A DNA stretch of 64,000 bases from assembly GCA_032622095.1 (NCBI GenBank), contig CP136065.1:151287577-151351576 (forward strand). The letters run 5' to 3'. Shown piece by piece: positions 46,870 through 58,217 of the stretch; position 1 is the first letter of the stretch, and every line of letters starts with the position of its first letter. Position numbers and translations under genes: made by a program. The stretch comes from Siphonodentalium dalli. Its lineage: Eukaryota; Mollusca; Scaphopoda; Gadilida; Siphonodentaliidae. The notes beneath the pieces were generated by a model that was not told the DNA's origin, searched no databases, and saw only the letters and a list, made by a program, of their open reading frames with translations.

Positions 46870-48118
46870 ATCAGACTCTTATTTACCAGATATGTAGTGC
46901 GCTCATTGAACTAGGATTTCCCCCCATTGAATGGACTGGGAATTTAAATACTCCTTGCTTAATACATAGTGTTTCCCTGCCTGTTGTGGACTTATAAAAT
47001 AATAAACTCATCCAGCAAGTTAAGAATAGACCACTCTAATTTATACCATAAGAAAGGAATGAAGAGTCCATTCAGGAGTGAATGGGTCAGCACAACAAAG
47101 GCAAGCAGCTCATTAGTCAGTCTGCATGTCTGCAATAGCAGGTAAACATATTAACATGTGAAAAAATAACCCACATAGATGGGGGAGTTACCAGCACTGA
47201 GTTATGATTATCTACTGTGGTCTAGATGTCTAGATGTATGACCTAAAAATCTGGCAACAATAAACAACTTTATCAGCAGTAATGCATTCTATAACCTGGG
47301 AGGAATGAGATTGCATCATCGTTGGGGTGACAGAGTGTCTGATACATGTATATTATAGCAAGCTCTCATACACCATAGCTAACCTCTCTCGGTTAGTGAT
47401 GCTGTACAAATACCAGAATTTACAAGATTCTTGTAAATTGGAGAAACTACGTGTTCAATAACAATTTTGTCGTGGACAACACAGACTCATCACATACCAC
47501 CAGAATTGTGTTCAAACAGGTCCATAAATAAAAGAGTTTTCCAAATAATTGTCAGATTTGCATGGCACTATTTTGTCTACTTATACTTGGCAGACCAACC
47601 CCACATTCAAACTTTACCTGTGTTTTGAACTGATAAACTCATACCAAATTTGGTTTCAACCCGATAGCCCAAAATAAAGTTTGCATCCGGAAACTTTCTG
47701 CACGGATGGACGGAGGCTATTTTAATAGTCCCCCCAATTATTTTTTTTCGGGAAACACAATACATTTGTATGTCATACGCGTATGGTAGGTTAATCATGT
47801 GAAGGCCAACTCAAGTGGAAACAAACGAGCATGTGTAAAAACTACACAAGTAGAATTATGCATCTACAATTATTCCTGTCAGCCTGGCACTCCATGTGAC
47901 CACTGCATGAGAACTTTAGATTTCCAGGTCAGCTGTCTGCTGTTTCAATAGCAAAATGCACACTTATTAAGTATGCTATATGTCTTATCACAAGTTCAGG
48001 CCAATCAGCTTTCTCTATCTATTGGAAACTGCATGCCAGCAGCTTGGACTGATCCCAGGGCGAGATTGCTTTTCAGAACATAAACAATGGATAGTAATTT
48101 TGCCAAATGGTATGACAG
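46870..48118. other. No recognisable feature
   Basis: AT-rich intron sequence; a weak TTAACCCTTTCTTT-family relic (GAATAGACCACTCTAATTTA) lies near 47030. Confidence 0.4.
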
Positions 48119-48640
48119 AAATGAAAGTGTCAATGACACTGAAGTTCAACTTGTAGAAGGGCAAATATTACAGTTAATGGAGCGATAAGGAATGTGGAAA
48201 GTTGGTATGTCTATGTAATAATAAATGTCAACGTGAAGAGATATATGAAGTTTGGGGTTTCAGCAAGTAGATATGCAATGACGAAGTATGTAAAACCGAT
48301 GGATTCAAATGTGAAATTCAAGATGGCTGCTGGTGGTCATGTTTTTTAACAGAATTCGGAAAAAAAAGGGAGGCTCCTATCTAGAGATCACCCTGAAAAT
48401 CCATATGAAGTTTGGTGATGATCAGATGAGAGATATGACCTGTAGGGTGTGCTAAATGTTTTGGTCATACAAAGGTTAAAATCAAACATGGCCACTGGCA
48501 GCCAAGTTTTTAATCAGAATTCGGAAAAAATGGTAAGCACCCATCTAGAGGTCACCCCGAGGATCCATATGAAGTGTGGTGATGATCGGATGAGGGATGT
48601 TTTTTGTGACTTTTCCTCCCACATCACACAAGCAGGCCTG
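48119..48640. mobile_element. Pearl/HINE-like element, diverged copy
   Basis: Left GTCAATGACACTGAAGTTCA and ATGGAGCGATAAGGAATGTG match the large element. Two to three units with AAGATGGCTGCTGGTGGTCA, CATATGAAGTTTGGTGATGA and GACCTGTAGGGTGTGC follow. No right end. Confidence 0.65.
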
Positions 48641-48758
48641 CAGATTTGAGGTGAACGACCATTCAGTTCACCTGCCGGTTATCTAAAATGAAAATGCAGT
48701 GAACGAAAAACAGGTCACGCCAGTTTTCTGTAGGTCTTGCGATCATTGATTCTCACCT

Positions 48759-49138
48759 TTAAAGACATATTATGGACTTGTTCGGGTGCATGAAACTGAT
48801 CAGTTAATATTCAGGCACTATGCCACCTGGAGGAATGTGACATTCTACTAACATAGCTGAAAATCTCAGACAAATCGACTGTACCACTCCATAGAAACCA
48901 TAGTCAGAACTACGCCCAATTGTAAATATATACTACTATATTCTGGACGCATCTATCAGCAATAATTTAACGAAAACGATTTCTCGACCAAGAGTCACTA
49001 CATTTTATAATTAATATATAAGAATGACAGTGTTTTTGTTGTAAATTTGGATATAATATTGTAAAAATAACTACTTTGAGCAAGATTATTCTCCATTTCT
49101 ATTTTATCACCCTTCCAGAGTGTTTCACATCACTTTAA
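48759..49138 (-). mobile_element. 375-bp TTAA-flanked repeat, copy 3
   Basis: TTTAAAGACATATTATGGAC to CACATCACTTTAA, inverted relative to copies 1 and 2. Confidence 0.78.
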
Positions 49139-49816
49139 TAACAATAGCTCAATCAAGTCCCAAAATCAGATATTCAACATCATTAGTTCAATGAGTTGCC
49201 CATTAGTAGTTAATAATGCCAGTTTTAGTGATTATAACAATTTGTGTAACTCTTCTGGTAACCTATGGGTTTACGGTACCTAAACACAAAACAGGTGAAC
49301 TAAAAATAGGTTACGCTTATTTTGAAATCGGCAGACCTGCACAAATTATTAGCAGCAATTCTCACTGTAGCACCCCTTGAAATTGCTATTTTTCTTCTAT
49401 GGCATTGCTTTATAATAACATGAAATTCTATATTGTCTTCTGTTGCTTTTTCAACAGCATTAAAGCAGCTTATTTCAAGTCTGCATGCAGGGCACAAGTT
49501 ATTCTGTCAACAGTCCAGTACACCATGAAATGTTTAAAGCTCACATTATATATGCTGTAAACAGACAAGTGTACAGCAAGTCAGGTACCACAAGCACCTG
49601 AAGTGTTAAAATTGACACTACAACTATATGTACCCTGTTTGGCCTACTACCCTACTCTTGGAGTATACAACAAAACACTGGTATTATTTACTCAGAAAGT
49701 GTGTTTTGCTCTTATCAGCACAATAGCTACATCAATGGGTCTAATCCTTATGAACTCAAAATCAGCATATCTAGTTTACAGCCCGTGTGAGACAGACAAG
49801 CTGCCACAGTGTAACA
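49139..49816. other. No recognisable feature
   Basis: AT-rich intron sequence. Confidence 0.4.
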
Positions 49817-49828
49817 AGGTTATCAGTA

Positions 49829-50694
49829 GGTCATGCCATGAATATCTACTAAGGCTAACGCCCGTAGAGGTCATATTCCTGGTGTTCAAAATGTATTTCT
49901 TTGTTCATACCTGTTGCTGATTTATTCATCGGTACGTGAAGTTCCCAGCTTGATATTTCATTGTTTATGTGACTTTTGAGACCCGATTCCGCGATAAATA
50001 TTTATTTCTTTCCCTGTCATCAAATTTATTGTTGTAAGCGACCAAACGCGGAAGCAATTCTGATTGGTCTATGGCCAAAAACTATGGAAAATTATAACTT
50101 CCGAAACCAATTCCGTAAAACGTATTGACAGAAGAAGGAGAGTACAGAAAAATAATTGAAGATTTTTGTATCTGTCTGTTGTATATTGTCATGGAATAAA
50201 AACATTGTTTCGTGTACGAGTCATTTGTATCTGTCTCCTTTGCGAAGAAGCGTGTACCCTACGGCCCGCGCTGTCTCCAACAACCGAGATGCCCGTCGCA
50301 TTGGATTGTGTATTAATCGAGCGTGAGTGTTATACGTTTTACGGAATTGGTTTCAGAAGTTATACTTTTCCATAGTTTTTGACCATAGACCAATCAGAAT
50401 TGCTTCCGCGTTCGGTCGCTTACAACAATAAATTTGATGACAAGGAAAGAAATAAATATTTATCGCGGAATCGGGTCTCAAAAGTCACATAAACAATGAA
50501 ATATTGAGCTGGGAACTTCACGTACCGATGAATAAATCATTAAAACAGGTATGAACAAAGAAATACATTCCCCACGTTATTTTTTCGACTTTATACGGTT
50601 CCTTGTCAAAACTTAAAAAAACTTCCCGGGTTTTGAATACCAGGAATATGACCTCTACGGGCGTTAGCCTTAGTAGAGGTTCATGGCATTACCT
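49829..50694. mobile_element. Mutator-like foldback element with ~300-bp inverted arms
   Basis: The left arm starts GGTCATGCCATGAA and continues through AAGGCTAACGCCCGTAGAGG and CCGATTCCGCGATAAATATT. The right arm is its reverse complement with a 60-70-bp extra segment near 50570-50635. The loop is about 200 bp. The direct repeat AGGTTATCAGTA flanks the element at 49817-49828 and 50695-50706. Long arms and a 9-12-bp target duplication suit a Mutator-type or foldback element. No transposase. Confidence 0.82.
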
Positions 50695-50706
50695 AGGTTA
50701 TCAGTA

Positions 50707-51696
50707 ATGATTCAAGGGGTCAAAAGTTGGCCGAGCCAGGTGTAAATAACTTCACTTTTTATTGAACAATGTGTACATGTAGCTTATAAATACTGCTATT
50801 GTTTTGAACGAAAAATGCCATTGATGTCAAACTTGGTACCTAATAAAGTTCCATACTGTGTACCGCGTTCATATCTAAGTATTAGAAATTAAGTGTGCAA
50901 CCAAATACAATGTACATGTCATGCATGAAGCTAGCAGTACCATTTAATACATATAGAGCCAGGATAGTAAATTATTGGGTGGTTGCTTGTACTGTTAATG
51001 TATCAATTATTGAAAAAGATATATTTGGGGTCGAAAAGAACGAGAGCATAATCTTGCTTATTAACATACTAATAGTATATTAACAAACATACTAATAGTA
51101 TATTAACACAGTAGTTATTTATATTGCATCCAAATAAGGAATTATAAAATGTTTGAACAATTCTTATACAGAAATTTAAGATAATGGCTGCAAGTGAGTA
51201 TGAATATAACTACAAAAATGAGATGACTTGATATGACAATGCTTAGAAATGCTCTATCTCTTTTCAGCAGAACCTTTAATAACAACATTTCTATGAAATT
51301 TCTATAGAGTGGTCTATGTCCTTCATATCAATGTGCCACCACGATCAGCACTCCTCCCCAACCCGGCAGTGAAACACAAAGTCTCTAGACAAGAAATCGC
51401 CATTACGCCAGCTCACCAAAGTTTTTGCAATGACAAAATGTCATGTCTCATGACTTTTCTCTCCACGTCACGAATTGATGCAACAGTAATGGCATCACTA
51501 AATGTGCACATTGTGTCACACTACACCAATAGTTTCTGTTCAGATGTCATGGAGTTATATTATATATATGTTATGTTTTAGATGCATGTAACCACGTAAC
51601 TTTTCAGTGAGATTATTAGTTATCTTCGGCAAACATCGGCGGTACATGGAGATTTAATACCTGGATGTTGATTTTGAAAAAAGAGACATCCAGGTA
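50707..51696. other. No recognised gene; one small hairpin
   Basis: TTAATACCTGGATGTTGATT faces AGACATCCAGGTATTAA at 51655-51700, just before the next element. A 90-codon frame at 51309-51581 has no family resemblance. Confidence 0.4.
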
Positions 51697-52046
51697 TTAA
51701 AGACATATTATGTACATGTTCGGGTATGTGAAACTGATAAGTTAGCATTCAGGCGCTATGTCAATTGGAGGAATGTAGCATTATAGTAACATCATGAAAA
51801 TTTCAAGCAAATCGACAGTACCACTCCATAGAAATCATCGTCTGAACTACCATCAATTGTAAATATTTACTTCTTGATTCGGGACACAACTATCCGTGAT
51901 AAACTTATGAAAATGATTTCACCTTCACTATTCACTGCAATTAATATATAAGAATGACAATGTGTGTTGCCAATATTGATATAATATTTGTAAAATTAAC
52001 TACTTTCTTTTTGATCACCCTACAGCAGTGTTTCACATCACTTTAA
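51697..52046 (-). mobile_element. 375-bp TTAA-flanked repeat, copy 4
   Basis: TTAAAGACATATTATGTAC to GTTTCACATCACTTTAA, same orientation as copy 3, slightly shortened. Confidence 0.76.
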
Positions 52047-53468
52047 CTCTCCATGTACCCCACGATTTTGGCGGAGATAACAATTTTGTCCCCACAACAA
52101 GCAATGCGGCCTAAATTTAAGTGTGCTTTTCATAGGTTCTCAGATAAATTCACACCAATCAGCACAAAGAAGAATATTTCAGTAGCCGACCTATGGAAAC
52201 CCGGCGTCAGGTGACGTCAAAGTTCAAGGGTCTATATCTTCCAGGCCACAATTACAACAACATAATTTTTATAAAACCTGATTTCAAGACTACAAATAAC
52301 TTTTTCTGTTAATAGAACACTGACAAACTGAAGATTGGGTATATTATTTTGTCCATAAACTTGCATAAAGGCACAATAAAGTGGTTTATTCCTGAGGTTT
52401 AGAGGTTGTAGAGCAAAATATCTGACATTTGGTGGAAACAAGATAGAGTTCTACAACCGGAACTTATCAAGCGGGAGAACACTCCCGGGTATCGCTATCT
52501 GAGAACGCCTGAAATTTCATGGCCGGTCTGTTCTAGAATTAAGCCCATAAAAATGTCCGAATTGACAGTACATGTATATGTTATACCAGAAATTTTGATA
52601 TAAAATCAATATATTAATTGATAGAAGTGTTTCATGACATGAGTCTTCGAATCATTATTATTTTATACCCAGGAAACTATATAAAACTTATTATAGGAAG
52701 AGATAGACCATCTTTAGGTAGTAACATATGATATTTCTGATAATAAACTGGGACATATAAGCCTTATAAGGCACGAGCAATGCATTAGCTTTGATTTTGA
52801 GGTAGATACATGCTTTTCTCTTGTCAAATACTCCTACCATTAATTGGCACTGTATTCAGTTGAGATTATAACATACAATTTGAAATTGTGAAAAGAATAC
52901 ATGACTTCATGACTCACACAACTTCTCAATTTACAGAAATATGCTATGTGTTAAGAGAAATCAACCCCCAACTCTTTCACCTCAATCTGTGACATCAGAA
53001 AATATGGGAAGATAAGTCATGATGTTTTCTCTCAAATGAGCTACCTATCTCAAAACGCTGAAACTTTAATGCCACATATCGGCAGATAGGCATGTCAGTA
53101 AATTATCGAGTTTGCGGGATATGTTTGCTGACCCAACAGGCGACCAATTAAATAGATTTTTAGCCAAATGATGAAAAACGTTGCATGTCACCTTTTATAA
53201 TAGTGTTTTAGAAAATAGATTTACAATAAAAAAAAGTTGTAATGTCCTAAAATACATAGCCACATTTTCTGTCCCATTTGATAGAAAATAATTATTTCCT
53301 GGTGACAGTAGCTCAGGCTGTTGACTGGTCTCTCCGACTCAAAATTGTTATTTTATACGCCCAGAATCTATATTTATAAGACGTTCAGAGAAGAGATACA
53401 ACCTCTTTAATAGACTGTTAATTAAATATAAATAGAGCAGTTGATACATAAAAGGAATTGTAACTTAC
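52047..53468. other. No recognisable feature
   Basis: EEF2K intron 2 next to the microexon. Confidence 0.45.
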
Positions 53469-53506
53469 AGTCTGTAGCACATCCTCATAGCACCTCGATT
53501 GAAAGA
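53469..53506 (-). CDS. EEF2K: EEF2K exon 2: 38-nt microexon with the nucleotide-binding glycine loop
   Basis: Codons 123-134 plus two bases of codon 135. It reads SFNRGAMRMCYR, matching the segment that is PFGRGAMRECFR in the human enzyme. The acceptor ends in CCACAG and the donor is ACT followed by GTAAGT. Its phases (0 in, 2 out) are exactly those needed to join exon 1 to exon 3, whose first base completes the CTG Leu codon. Relative to human it carries G to N before RGAMR, E to M and F to Y. It is too short for ORF-based gene finding. Confidence 0.9.
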
Positions 53507-54908
53507 CTGTGGAATAGAGAATACAAATATTTAGCACCAAGACATACAATATTAAAAGATCTGAATGGCCATATTTTCATAACAAAGATGGCTCTTTAGC
53601 TATTTAAGAAATAAGAAAATTGAGATTTAAAGTCCAACAAAAGCATTGCAATGGCATGGCAAAATAAGCACGTGGTAATTTCAACAAAGGGCCATAACGA
53701 GTAAACCATATGCCAAATTTAAAAACAAACTATATATAATCATAACTATAACTACAGCTATCACCTGTAAAGTTTGTAAACCAAAATAATTGTCAATTTA
53801 TAAGTCAACATGGACCATAGCTCCGGATAAGATAGGCGGATGGAACCCAAATTCGAACTTGACCTGTATTTTCATATGAGATATCCATATACCAAATTTG
53901 AAAACTACCAGATAACTAAAACTAAAGTTATCATCCAGACACCAAAAAATGGGCAAATTTCAAGTCGACAAAGACCATAGCTCCGGCAAAAAATGGGTGG
54001 ACCGAATCCAAATTCCAACTTGACAGGCATTTAAAAAAAGGATGAAACTCTGGTAAAAATATTATTATTGCGTCAAACCCAAATTTTAACGTTAAATGTA
54101 TTTTTATTGACAGACATCCACGGCGAGTTTCATTTGATTCAGTTGATTATTTTGATTGACTTCTCTTCATTATGAAAGGCAAATAATGTGATGAAATCAA
54201 AACTTTAACTCCTTTAGAGACAATGACTTAGTTTTCTTTGTCTTTTCCTGACAGCATCATGAAGAAATTTTCTATGGCATTGCCTTTTGCCGTAGCTAAT
54301 TTTGATAGCTGGTAAACCAAAACCACATATTTATTATTATCCTAGATCAATTTTCCTGAAGCTCAGCCTTGTTTATAATAATTAGTATCAGCCATCATCT
54401 AAGCCAAGGCAAAAATAAATATCTTGTAGCTGATGCTAATTTCAGAAGCTGTCAATATTTTGTGCAAAATCCAACCAAATTCTAATGGAGTTGCATAGTT
54501 ATACATTGTGGCAGGTCTAAAAACAACATTAAAGGATTGTTGAATGTCTAGTAGTAGAAACAAGGACCAGACAATGACGACAAATGTATAATGTAAATCA
54601 AATACACATGTACATACATGTACATGTATTTTAAACCAGACACAAACAAAGTCTGCAATGGTAATGGGCCAAACTCCAAAATTATAAACTGAAGTTTAAA
54701 CAGTGAAAATGAAGAGCATGCAGATACTTAACTACTAGTATGCTTTTAGCCGAGGTAAAATTTCTGGCCAAGGCAATTTTTTAGCCACAGAAAATTCCTG
54801 CTAATTAACAGGGTTGTAAGCTACACAGAGGCCTTAATGAATGACATACCGGGTACCATTACCGGTATGTCATCACGCCCATGTGGATGAAATAGTTTTA
54901 ACACTCAC
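53507..54908 (-). other. EEF2K: EEF2K intron 1
   Basis: Intron of 1.4 kb with GT-AG ends. It contains about two units of a ~160-bp tandem repeat (listed separately) and otherwise AT-rich sequence with no open frame resembling a gene. Confidence 0.85.
53670..54040 (+). repeat. ~160-bp tandem repeat in EEF2K intron 1
   Basis: AAGTCAACATGGACCATAGC at 53802 recurs as AAGTCGACAAAGACCATAGC at 53962, each followed by TCCGG, a GGTGGA-like phrase and CCAAATTC.AACTTGAC. A third, worse unit precedes. Confidence 0.7.
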
Positions 54909-55274
54909 ATCCTTCTCCATTTTAACAGACACTTCATCCTCAACCCAATTTTTCCTCAGAGCATTGTATCGATGTCTGATGCATCTTTCCACTGTTAAGT
55001 CCTCAATGTGGAAATTTCCCCAAGGATCATCAAGGCTTTTAGCTCTTTGAATTGCTCTGATCCATCTCAATTTGTTCAAATTGATATTTGTTTTCAATTC
55101 ACCAGTTTTGGACTGACGTCTCTGACGCAGTGTCATCGCCGCTTTCGGCACCATGTGCCTCTTCCCCTCATGGTCAGACTCATCCTCTGCATCATATGAG
55201 TCAACATCCGTTATTGGAAACAACAAAACCTCACTCTCGTCATCAGTTGAAGAAAATGACAGATTTCTTTCCAT
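54909..55274 (-). CDS. EEF2K: EEF2K exon 1: start codon and calmodulin-binding segment
   Basis: Codons 1-122. The ATG at 55274 is the first Met after an in-frame TAG eight codons upstream, which supports this start unless an upstream splice acceptor lies in between. The N-terminus is acidic and serine-rich (SFSSTDDESE) and then matches the family in FPITD. Residues around RWIRAIQRAK correspond to the calmodulin-targeting helix of eEF2K. They are followed by DPWGNFHIEDL and RHRYNA, the conserved entry into the alpha-kinase fold. The exon ends at GAT followed by GTGAGT, a good donor, in phase 0. Plus-strand open frames over the same bases are shadows. Confidence 0.93.
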
Positions 55275-55285
55275 TGCCGAAGATT

Positions 55286-55318
55286 TTACTCTGATCTATT
55301 TCCCCAAGAACTACTCAT
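55286..55318 (-). promoter_or_regulatory. Possible upstream ORF before the EEF2K start
   Basis: ATG at 55318 opens a 10-codon frame (MSSSWGNRSE) ending in TAA 11 nt before the EEF2K ATG. If the 5' leader is continuous here, this would be a short uORF able to reduce or regulate initiation. The leader has not been mapped, so its presence in mRNA is assumed. Confidence 0.3.
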
Positions 55319-56271
55319 ATGTTCCTCCTATAGGTTTGTCCTATCTTCTCTGAACTTTTGTGGTCCTAAGAGACCTTTCTAAAATGATAAATAAAACAGT
55401 ATATAAATGTTATGCTATCATTACTCATGTACATGTATATCCTTGTACACCAAGTGTGACCAACAATGTAGTGTGGAAACAGTGGTTTTCAGACATTGAC
55501 TAGTATCCCGCAGGAGAAATCCATCTCCGGATTTTCCATTTGTAAACATATTTGACACAGGAACTTCTTTTGGGACGGCATTTTCAGAACTCTTGTTCAC
55601 AGGTTTTTGTCTTATTACTCCACGCAAACTTTGAAAGTACAGCTACCGGTATGTATGGTAGTTAATGGAGTTTATACCACAAGAAATAAATTACCCGGTG
55701 CATGCATCTATCAAAGGTTTAATGTGTATATGTTTTTATGACAAAATAACACACATTTTGTTTTTCATAATGGAAGAAAGAGGATTAGCAAGAGAAAGTT
55801 AATATACATCCTGGTTGCAGGTGTGAAGAAGAAATACAAGAAAACTTAATCTTCATATTACATTTTATTTTTAAATAAATGAAAATGTTCTAAAAGTTTT
55901 TAATCTGTTAAGTTTCCAGGGACTATGCATGTACATGTATTGACATTAACTAATAATTTGAGAAAAGAATGTCCATTTTGTAAGGAAAAAGTCTCGAGTT
56001 GGATGGAATGAATCATCAACCAATTGTTCACTGTGTTGTGTTACAACATACTGTATGCTTTGAAATGGTAGGCTTTTTCTGAAACGTAGTTGGCAGTGAA
56101 ATTGCTTGAGGCTGCCGACTTGACTCGATTTAGAATGCGGAAATGAGGGGAACACAGCGTTTATCCATTCCCCATAGTAAATTTTAAGCTGAATTCCGCT
56201 TAATAAGCTAAGTTCAGCTTATTAAGCTGAAATTCCTGAATATCCAGTTGTACTGGACCTGATCAATGATC
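55319..56271. other. Upstream region of EEF2K
   Basis: A 69-codon minus-strand open frame at 55421-55627 (VIRQKPVNKSSENAVPKE) could be part of a leader or alternative exon, but no convincing splice to exon 1 was seen. A perfect palindrome TTCAGCTTATTAAGCTGAA lies near 56214-56232. No CpG-rich promoter is obvious. Confidence 0.35.
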
Positions 56272-57153
56272 AAGTCAGGTCACAGGCTTTGGTAGTTTTA
56301 TATACCTTTTTCATGAAAATTTTATCCTATCTTACTTATAAAGAGTACAGGTGAATAACTAGCCATGAAAGTAGCGATGTGCCCACTGTATACCTAAAAT
56401 GCCATATTCGGCGCAAGTTCCGGTTTGGTAAAGGCAGATTATCATAAGAACATCTAGAGCATAATGGACTCGGGTACGAAATTAAAAGCGTGTTCAAATT
56501 GGATTGTTCCAGATATCTCCCCAATAAAACAATTGCCTTAGTCACACATTTAAGCAGAACTTAAAATAATAGGGTATCTAGTATTTTATTTATTTATCAA
56601 AATGAAACCAAAAAAACGCCAGTTGACTAACTGAATATGTTGAATGTAATCATGTCTAATGTAACCAAATGCTGGACGCGAAATGTCTCCTTGCACCATA
56701 CCAAACGCCCTTGAACTTCAGCAATAGTAGGGCCGCTGGGGTTTGTTTTGCGTACAAAATCCAAAACTCTGTTCAAGGCTGGAACAGCAGGTCGACAATC
56801 GAACAGACCTGGATCAATCAGATAGTCAACCGAGTAGACCCCTACAGCAGCAATTGCCGTAACAGACGTATGTTTTCAACAATTTTATTTCTTCCAAAAA
56901 TTGTTTTTCAGGAACAATGTGTGTACGGTGAATTAGGTAATATATATATTGGTGTATTGAAGTATATATTAGCATATATGCATATAGACAACTTACATGT
57001 GAGTGGTTAAAACATTGTTTTAAAATTTCGTGATTTCTGCTACAGAATTACTTATATACCTGTACTCTTTATTATAAGTTTATAAGTAAGATAGGATAAC
57101 ATTTTCATGAAAAAGGTATATAAAACTACCAAAGCCTGTGGTCAGGTCTGACT
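56272..57153. mobile_element. 880-bp element with ~85-bp terminal inverted repeats
   Basis: CAGGCTTTGGTAGTTTTATA, CCTTTTTCATGAAAAT and TATCCTATCTTACTTATAA at the left are mirrored at 57055-57150. Inside is a 113-codon plus-strand frame (56669-57010) without recognised motifs. Superfamily undetermined. Confidence 0.78.
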
Positions 57154-58025
57154 AGTTGAGCATATACATTTGTATAGTGATTACTAGTAGTGTTGTCACC
57201 ATTCCTCATGGTCATTTATTGTTTTATAGTATCACGTCCGTGTATTCTCAAGACAACGTGCCACAGCCGACACAGGCGTGTGACCCCATAAACTTTTGTC
57301 CTATATTGTGGTGCTACTACTACAATTTTGTGGTAAACAACGCGCCGGTGGTATTTTGAGCCATAGTCATAGCCTAGATTAAATTTTTTTATTCAAATTG
57401 CAACGAAATAAAAAATATAGCAATGTGGTAAACACAAATAACTTATTGAACATACTTCAGTTTTCAATAAGGCTTATAAATCGGTACATGACTCGTTATA
57501 TCTTACCAGGTATTAGTCTCTAAATGACCCATAAGAGCTCTCCGTTTGCTGTCTATTCGCCATGTTTACGTTCTTCATAATGATGTCATTGATGTCTGGG
57601 CATGCGCACAACATGGCTATGGAATTATGCTAAATCACGTGTTACAGGTTCAAGGTCATTCTGGTGAGTTCATTTCGCAGAACTCGGTCACATTCTGGAA
57701 TCCTCGACCTCTTAGGCCTAGCCATAGACAGGGAACGTAAACAAAGTTCCCTGCCATAGACTAAAAATATCTATGGCCTAGTAGTCTGGTCGATAAACTC
57801 AAATTTTAGGGTCAACCTAGAAAAAATTCGGACTAAGTTGGTTTTTATACCATTTTGAAGAGGAAGCTCTCCAGAAGCTCTCCACTATGACATATCCAAA
57901 ATCCGCTTTAAAGTCATTAGCTTCACTCCCGGTGGGTATATATTTCATGTCAGACAGAACTGTATCCGATATACCATAAGAAAGGTCATAAAAAACTAGA
58001 AATAAAACCCCAAGGTTGCATATTA
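57154..58025. other. No gene; one hairpin
   Basis: CTAGCCATAGACAGGGAAC faces GTTCCCTGCCATAGAC with a short spacer (57717-57763). Confidence 0.45.
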
Positions 58026-58028
58026 TTG

Positions 58029-58217
58029 ATGCGGTATTCGCCCCGTATTAAATTGTTGAAAACTGCGGTCAGAGTAAGAAATCTTCTCAGATACAACCAC
58101 ATTTTCGGCGCGAATCATCGCGTGGAGGTCATGGAATTATATTCGGAAGAAATCGGAACCGCCCGAAAAACGACGATCGGCTGGCACGCACGGTTAAGAG
58201 AACAGCCAAAACAATAG
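58029..58217 (+). CDS. Unrecognised short open frame with coding-like composition
   Basis: 62 codons from ATG, containing LLRYNHIFGANHRVEVMELY and SEEIGTARKTTIGWHARLRE. GC and CpG are higher than the surroundings and the residues are mixed rather than AT-driven, so it may be a fragment of a real gene or transposon protein. No neighbouring exon could be linked and no family is recognised. Confidence 0.2.
   Translation: MRYSPRIKLLKTAVRVRNLLRYNHIFGANHRVEVMELYSEEIGTARKTTIGWHARLREQPKQ

Larger units (their letters stand above)
13864..53468 (-). other. EEF2K: EEF2K intron 2, 39.6 kb, repeat-filled
   Basis: Inferred from exons 2 and 3, whose phases are complementary and which join consecutive protein segments. 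The donor is GTAAGT and the acceptor ATTACAG. It holds most of the mobile elements listed below. A further cassette exon inside it cannot be excluded, but none is needed for the protein. Confidence 0.85.
2779..55274 (-). other. EEF2K: EEF2K gene span (partial; 3' end outside window)
   Basis: Span of the eukaryotic elongation factor 2 kinase gene seen here. The product is a cytosolic, calmodulin-activated alpha-kinase that phosphorylates elongation factor 2 and so slows translation elongation. Six exons were placed by protein similarity and GT-AG sites; their phases agree and give 420 codons, and a probable seventh exon adds 21. Intron lengths in transcription order are about 1.4 kb, 39.6 kb, 2.2 kb, 0.67 kb, 4.7 kb and 2.5 kb. 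The family is about 700-730 residues, so roughly 280 C-terminal residues (Sel1-like helical repeats) are missing; I searched 1-2778 by eye for them and found none. No stop or frameshift interrupts the exons, so I read it as a working gene. The third residue of the Zn motif, the catalytic Lys and the GDGNLG loop are all present. Confidence 0.95.

Noticed and set aside
55421-55627. Upstream coding exon of EEF2K or of another gene
   Set aside because: The frame looks moderately protein-like, but no donor/acceptor pair joins it in frame to exon 1, and an in-frame stop precedes the exon 1 ATG.
56669-57010. 113-codon frame inside the 880-bp inverted-repeat element as a transposase
   Set aside because: No DDE-type or other transposase motif, too short, and no upstream or downstream coding sequence.
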